NCBI RefSeq assembly: GCF_018446385.1
Contig: NC_055989.1
Location: 131,405,004 to 131,469,003 of the forward strand
Length of the DNA stretch: 64,000 nucleotides
Direction of reading: 5' to 3'
Source of the DNA: Zingiber officinale
Lineage: Eukaryota; Streptophyta; Magnoliopsida; Zingiberales; Zingiberaceae
Below are positions 58,248 through 64,000 of this stretch, in pieces; position 1 is the stretch's first letter, and each line of letters begins with the position of its first letter. Below the pieces are notes generated by a model, which searched no databases, had not been told where the DNA came from, and saw only the letters and a program-made list of their open reading frames with translations. Made by a program: the position numbers and the translations under genes.

Positions 58248-60704
58248 GAAGCCTAACAAGGTCACTAGGAAGGTATCTAGGGAAGTTATCCCTAGTGAAT
58301 ACCTAGAGCATCCAAGGAGCACCAATAGGTTTTGGGTTCCCAGGAGCATTTTCTTTACCCCATAGATGAGTTAGAGAGTGTCAACTCAAATTGAAAGGGT
58401 AGTTAACCTAATCATGATGAAGTGACACTCAAGGAGCCTTTTCAAGGTTATTATTAACCTTTGAAAATGAAAAGGATCATCATTTACTCTTAATTGGAGT
58501 AATATGTGCTATGAGTTGAGAAGTTTTGATGTATTTTCAATGGCAAAACAAAATATGAGTAAAAGAAATGCTAATTTGGGATTTTGGCATTTTCTTAGAA
58601 AGTTAAGGGCAATTGAGGCCTTATTTTTAAATGGTTACTCTTGTAAGAGTAAAATGTGTCAAACCTTGAGGAATTGTGTTTCTAAATTAAATTGACACAA
58701 TTGGGATAATAATAAGAACTACCAAGTTGATATTTTGGTAGTTTGTTAAGGGATTAAAGGCAATCTATGTCTTAACTCAAATGGTTACTCTTGGAAGAGT
58801 AGATTGTGCCAAAATTTGAGGAATATAGTTAATTTCAATTGGCACAACAAATTAAGAGTAAAAGAAATGTCAAGTTGGGAGTTTGGCATTTTATGAGGGA
58901 CTTAAGGGCAATCTATGACTTAAATTTTAAGTTAGCCAAGGTTTTAGGATACTTAGATAGGTAATGTAGGTATTTTATTTATGCTAAAAATTGCCATTAT
59001 TGTTTGCCTTTTATATATCATGACATCATATTTATTTTTGCATTCATGTCTTATTATGAAAAACACAAAAATACCATGTCATGTCATACATACATCATAT
59101 AGTTATAAGAAATTTTCTTTTGATTTTTTTTTTTTTATGTATGCCATAACATATCATGCATTATTTTAATTCCTTACAATTTAAGGATAAATGACATTTA
59201 TTAACAAATAACATCCTTGGTGGATGTTCATAACCTCAAAGTACCTAGGTAGATATGCATGATCCCTAGATTAGGGCAAAACCAAACTTTACATCTCACT
59301 ATGAACTATAAGGTGACTTGTATGTGGTTTAGTACACATTAAATACAAGTGAGATGTTAGGATGATGAACAAAACTCAAGATGTTGATTTAGTGCATTCT
59401 TTTGAGTTTTAGGTTCATCAAAACACATAGTTATGTGTTTTCTAATCATTGGGAAAGCTAATGTACAAGTCATGTGCATTGAGCCTAAGGAACATGGTTG
59501 GATATTGGTTTTGAAAATCATTTTAAAATACTTTTGGAAAACCTTGGTGAAGGCTATCTTTTGATAGTAATCATCATTGAATAGTTGAGCACAAACTTGA
59601 AGAAAACACTAAAGTGTTTACAAGTTTTCAAGTTTGTGTCAATCTTTGAAAATATGAAGTATTTTCTTAGAAAACTATTTTTCCATGATACTATATGGCC
59701 TAAATAATGTCTACAACGATTTTTATGATTTTTGAAATTTTGTAGATTTTTCTAGGGGTTTCTGAAAGTGACTGAAATGAAATTTCAGCTTTTTCAGAGC
59801 TTCAATCGATCACCCGATCGATTGAAGGGTCTCAATCGATCGGGCGATCGATTGAGAGCAAGCTTCTCGCGAATAGAAGCTTCCTGGATCGATCCACCGA
59901 TCGATCCATCCCTCCTGAATCGATTAGTGGATCGATTCAAGCAGGTTCAATCGATTGGGACCCAACTCCAATCGATTGGGAATGTTGATTTTGGCTGGTA
60001 AAGTCTGATTTCAGTATTTTGGACCATCTTTAGTCTAGGTAACCATTCCTAACCCCTCAAAACATATTTATACACATTTAAGGGGAGTTTTCATGATGAA
60101 AACAAGGATGGATTGGTTAAGAAAAACTAAGTAGAGGTTTAGGTTGAGGTTTGGTTTCAATATTGAACTTTTAAACCTCAAAACTTCTAAATTTGGGTTT
60201 TCTAAAGATTTAGGGATTCCAAGTCATTGTTGGTGCAATGACAGAAGTTACGCGCATGTCTTTAAGGGGAGTTACTCTTTAAGGACATGAAAATTTATTT
60301 TTCATACACCTTGGAAGGTGGTTAACCTTCTTTAGCAAAAATGCTCAAGGTTGGGCATTTGAATGTAATGAAGAGTGGATATCTTCATTATTCAAGTGAT
60401 GTTTGCTCAAGGATGAGCGTTTAGAATAATGAAGGGTATGAGACCTTCGTTATTGTGTTGTGAACAACGAGTGAAGTTGTCAACAACGTTGAGTAACTCT
60501 TCAGGGGGAGAATTTTTGATGTGTGCAAATAGGGGGAGAATGTGTGGTTAAGTTAGGCCTTCATTACCTAAAGAGGGAGTTTGCCCTCTAGGAAAGGAGG
60601 AGAATGAAGGAAACCATCACTTTCATACTGGCATGAAAGGAGTTGAGGCTATGGGATTAGCTTAACTTATAAGTGGTATTGTCAAACATCAAAAAGGGGG
60701 AGAT
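58248..60704. other. Non-coding interior of element C
   Basis: No pol domain is recognisable. Repeated text such as GGTTACTCTTGKAAGAGTA (about 58630 and 58785) and AGTAAAAGAAATG shows local duplications. A palindrome cluster lies at 59800-59985, and the polypurine tract closes the region. Confidence 0.6.
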
Positions 60705-62491
60705 TGTTGGTGCAATATTCCCTAGGTCAAGGTTGACCTGGTTGACTGAGCTTGAATTGGTTCAAGCTCGAGTCTTGATGTATGAGTTTCGATGTTTGAC
60801 AATACTTGTAGACAACACATGGAGATTGCAGGTGTGATTGTTCATGTGGGGAGATTGTGAAGAAAAGTCAAGTAGGTCAAGGTTGACTGGATACTTGACT
60901 GGAAAATCCTGATGAGTGAAGCAGGTGAAAGCCCTAACAGGGAGGTTAGACAGACTAGAAAGTCCTAGTGAGTGAAGCTAGGCAGAAGTGAAAGACCTAG
61001 TGAGTGAAGCTAGGTAATATAGAAAGTCCTAGTGAATGAAGCTAGGCAGAAGTGAAAGACCTAGTGAGTGAAGCTAGGCAGTATGGAAAATCCTGGTGAG
61101 TGAAGCCAGGTGAAAGACCTAGTGAGTGAAGCTAGGCAGTATGGAAAATCCTGGTGAGTGAAGCCAGGTGAAAGACCTAGTGAGTGAAGCTAGGCAGTAT
61201 GAAAAATCCTGGTGAGTGAAGCCAGGTGAAAGACCTAGTGAGTGAAACTAGGCAGTATGGAAAGTCCTGGTGACTGAAGCCAGGCAAATGGAAAGTCCTG
61301 GTCAGTGAAGTCAGGCACAGGAAATCCAGATGGATCAAGTTTGATCAGACATCTGGTGTTGGGAAGCCCAAGTAGGTCAAAGGGATTGATCGGATACTTG
61401 GCATGGGAAATCCAGGTGGATCAAGGTTGATCGGGCACCTGGTGGAGATAAGTCCAAGTGGGTCAAGGATGACCGGACACTTGGCACGAGGAGAAAAGTC
61501 CAAGTGGGTCAAAGGGATTGACCGGACACTTGGTGAGAGAGTTCTAGCAGGTCAAGGGTGACCGGATGCTAGACATGATGTACCAACAGGTCATAGGTGA
61601 CCGGATGTTGGTTTAGGGGGCTTTGGATTTGATTTTGGGCAAAATCAAGGAGCTGGATCAATCAGCCGATCAATTGGCTCATGCCCAATCGATCGGTCGA
61701 TCGATTGGATGAGTTCCTGCGACAAGCTTCCTCCCAATCGATCGGTGGATCGATTGGGAGAGGCTCGCAATCGCACAAAATAGCGCTGGATCGATCAACC
61801 GAACGGTCCAGAGCTCCCAATCGATCGGGCGATCGATTGGGAGGTGCGATTATGCGCAATAAGCCCTGGATCGATCCGTGAATCGATCCAGGCGTTTCCC
61901 GATAGCACAGAGGCGCTCTGGATCGATCGACCGATTGATCCAAAGCCTCCCCGATCGATTGGGAGCAATCCAATCGATCGGGATCCGACTGTTGGCGCTG
62001 GATAAAGCCGTTGGTGTGCGATTCCTTCGCCATTGCTCACACTGTTCAGCTCCGATCTACACAGCAGCTTCTCCACAGTGTTTTCCACTCTCACCGCCAG
62101 TTCTTGAAGGGTCTTGGAGAGACATCCAAGTCAAGAGGCGTGACTACAACAAGAGGAAGAAGCTAGGGTTAGGGTTTTCACTACATATCTTGTAAGATAT
62201 TTCTTGTATTTGTCTTCTCTTGCTTTCTTGTTGTATTGAGAGTATTGTAGGGTTTCTTCGCCTTCGGTAGCTACCGTAAAAGAATGTTTTATTAGTGGAG
62301 GGTGTGCGAGTGTGTGGATCCTTGGATTAGTCACCTCTTCTTGAGGTGGATACCAAGTAAACTTACGAGTTAGCGTTGTGTGGTTGTTTCTTTGTATTTT
62401 CTGCTGCATTTCATCACAAGAAACAAGCAACGACGAGCACGAGATCGCGCCGAGCTATTCACCCCCTCTAGCTACATATTTGGTCCCAAGA
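60705..62491 (+). repeat. 3' LTR of element C
   Basis: 1787 bases matching the 5' LTR, with the same tandem array (60903-61320) and palindrome cluster (61660-61985). Confidence 0.9.
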
Positions 62492-62683
62492 AACTATGTG
62501 AAAATTTTTGGTGCAAGGCAACAACTTATCGCTCGGGTGATTTCTACTAACAATCAAATTATCTTGAATTATCTCAATGAATTAAACAACCAAAGCATGC
62601 ATCGAACCTTGTTGGGGTTCAATTAATGTCTCACATTGAAAAGATTTGATAAAGATCATGGAGTTAAAAGGTTGCATGATATC
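62492..62683 (+). other. Continuation of the DNA interrupted by element C
   Basis: This starts with the second copy of AACTA. A short open stretch with ARQQLIARVISTNNQ follows and may be the start of a PIF/Harbinger transposase ORF interrupted at 54716. The assignment is tentative. Confidence 0.35.
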
Positions 62684-64000
62684 TGTTGGTGCGGTTAGCA
62701 CTAACGGTCTAACTCAGATTTTGATGAATGACAAATCAGGTTAAGTTAGGTTCGTCGTTATTTAACACTCTGATCGAGTGTGCAGGATAAGTCCAGACAG
62801 GTCGATGGGCTGACCGGATGTCTGGCACGAAGTCCAGCTAGGTCGACGGGCTAACCGGATAGCTAGCGAGAAGTCCAAGCGGGTCGACGGGCTGACCGGA
62901 CGCTTGGCAAGAAGTCCAGCTAGGTCGACGGGCTGACCGGATAGCTGGCGAGAAGTCTAGACGGGTCGAAGGGCTGACCGGACGTCTGGCAGGTAAGTGA
63001 GGTAAGTCACTAGAGGGGAGTGACTGCGAGGACGCGTTCCCGGGAAGGGAACATTAGGCGTCGATCCGGCTTAGATCCATTTCGGATGTCTAAGTCGAGA
63101 TCGTGACTAGATTCCGGTCTCGGAAAGACGGAATCTAAGTCATACTATTTGTGCAAATTCATAAATGTGCTAACAATCTATTTTGCAGGATATGTATTGC
63201 CTCGGACTAACTTTGTTTTGCAGGAAAAGGGAGTTTTCTGGAACAAGGTGGTTCGGGCGCCCGGAGGTCCGGGCGCCCGGAATGGATCCGAGCGCCCGGA
63301 AAGCAAATTATATCCAGGCCAAGTCGTTGCCACGTGGAGCATCTCGGTTTGAGCAGCTACGTCACATTCCAGGCGCCCGGAACGACCGGAGCAACATATA
63401 AAAGAAGCCCCAGGCAGGAGCTTCAGAATCATCTTTCACATCTGAGAACTCTGAGATTACTCACTCTGCTGCTCTACGCTCCAACGACGATCACAGAGCT
63501 CCGACGACACGATCCCGCTCTTTTAAATTCCTTGTTTGTCGGTACAGCTTTGTTTTTCTTTTCATTAGCATATTTTTGTACTTAAATTGTAATTATCCGA
63601 ATTGCTAGTGAATTGCCCAACGAAAGTACTCAAGGAGTACGGGCCTTTGAGTAGGAGTCGTCACAGGCTCCGAACGAAGTAAAAAAACACTGTGTCTACT
63701 TTACTTTTCCGCTGCGCTTATACTCGATATTTTCGAATCGATATTCACCCCCCCTTATCGAATCTAACGGTCCAACAAGTGGTATCAGAGCAGGTACCGC
63801 TCTGATTTGGTGCAACCACCAATCAGACTGGGGGTGAAATTCTTTTTCTTTCTTCAGTTTTACACTTAACTCCAAACTGGTTTATCATTTTTTTTTAATA
63901 TTTTTTTTGCAATTAAATCTAAATTGGTGCAACACCAATCTAGATTTTTCTACTATTTTCTCTTCCCGCACTACTAATCCAAGACCAAGTCTTGGGATAT
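62684..64000 (+). mobile_element. Start of a further copia-type element (5' LTR and primer-binding site)
   Basis: The 5' LTR spans 62684-63777 (TGTTGGTG to GTCCAACA, 1094 bases) with TATAAAA at 63397-63403. It is followed by a primer-binding site TGGTATCAGAGC (63780-63791), complementary to the 3' end of initiator tRNA-Met as in many plant copia elements. The element runs off the window, so its coding part and age are unknown. Repeats of AGTCCAGCTAGGTCGACGGGCTGACCGGA mark the early LTR. Confidence 0.88.
63780..63791 (+). promoter_or_regulatory. tRNA-Met primer-binding site
   Basis: TGGTATCAGAGC two bases after the LTR end, the standard minus-strand priming site of plant copia elements. Confidence 0.9.

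Larger units (their letters stand above)
54716..62491 (+). mobile_element. Copia-type LTR element C with gag but no recognisable pol
   Basis: LTRs of about 1.8 kb (54716-56511 and 60705-62491) flank a 4.2-kb interior. The target duplication is AACTA (54711-54715 and 62492-62496). A tRNA-Met-type primer-binding site variant (TGATATCAGAG) follows the 5' LTR, and a polypurine tract AAAAAGGGGGAGAT precedes the 3' LTR. The interior encodes a gag-like region (about 56766-58247) with zinc knuckles, then mostly non-coding DNA. No protease, integrase or reverse transcriptase was recognised. LTR differences are about 4% in the part compared by hand, suggesting one to two million years. Confidence 0.88.

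Overview
The window is nuclear DNA of a flowering plant. Spliced genes with GT-AG introns, Tat-lineage Ty3/gypsy and Ty1/copia elements, hAT, PIF/Harbinger and Tourist-type DNA transposons and an Au-type SINE all point that way. The very GC-rich, intronless RING genes and GC-rich first exons beside AT-rich intergenic DNA suggest a monocot. Zingiberales would fit but cannot be shown from this sequence alone.

Only four host genes are well supported: a six-exon WAT1/UMAMIT-type EamA transporter (22467-24536, +), two small intronless RING-H2 proteins of the BRH1/XERICO-like kind (29957-30433 and 39777-40244, both +), and a nine-exon gene for ER membrane protein complex subunit 2, EMC2 (49317 down to 41605, -). 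They do not form a pathway. The two RING genes are paralogues about 9.3 kb apart.

The left third (1-22239) is a stack of nested elements. A truncated copia LTR (1-558) abuts an old minus-strand Tat element A (about 559-22239). A second Tat element B (5026-18424, +) sits inside A, with a 5-bp target duplication CTCGG. The 5' LTR of B is interrupted by a foldback element (5088-7878, duplication GTTAA). That element carries a PIF/Harbinger-like transposon (6252-7659, duplication TAA), which holds the first exon of an F-box gene related to PP2-A13. A and B also carry an opposite-strand extra ORF downstream of pol (coiled coil, plus a region like the plant 'gypsy type transposon' domain).

The middle (24537-49690) is AT-rich and gene-poor. 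It holds two solo copia-type LTRs (27087-28310 and 31939-32758), a Tourist-like MITE (28454-28740), a non-autonomous hAT element (35056-35895), a decayed hAT transposase in EMC2 intron 7, and an Au SINE fragment in EMC2 intron 4.

The right end (49687-64000) holds a 2.4-kb non-autonomous relative of the Tat elements (D, 49692-52057), a PIF/Harbinger relic (about 52590-54715, resuming at 62492) split by a copia-like element C that shows gag but no pol (54716-62491), and the start of another copia element with LTR and primer-binding site (62684 to beyond the window). Boundaries were read by eye from terminal dinucleotides and target-site duplications. Ages are rough, from hand-counted LTR differences.
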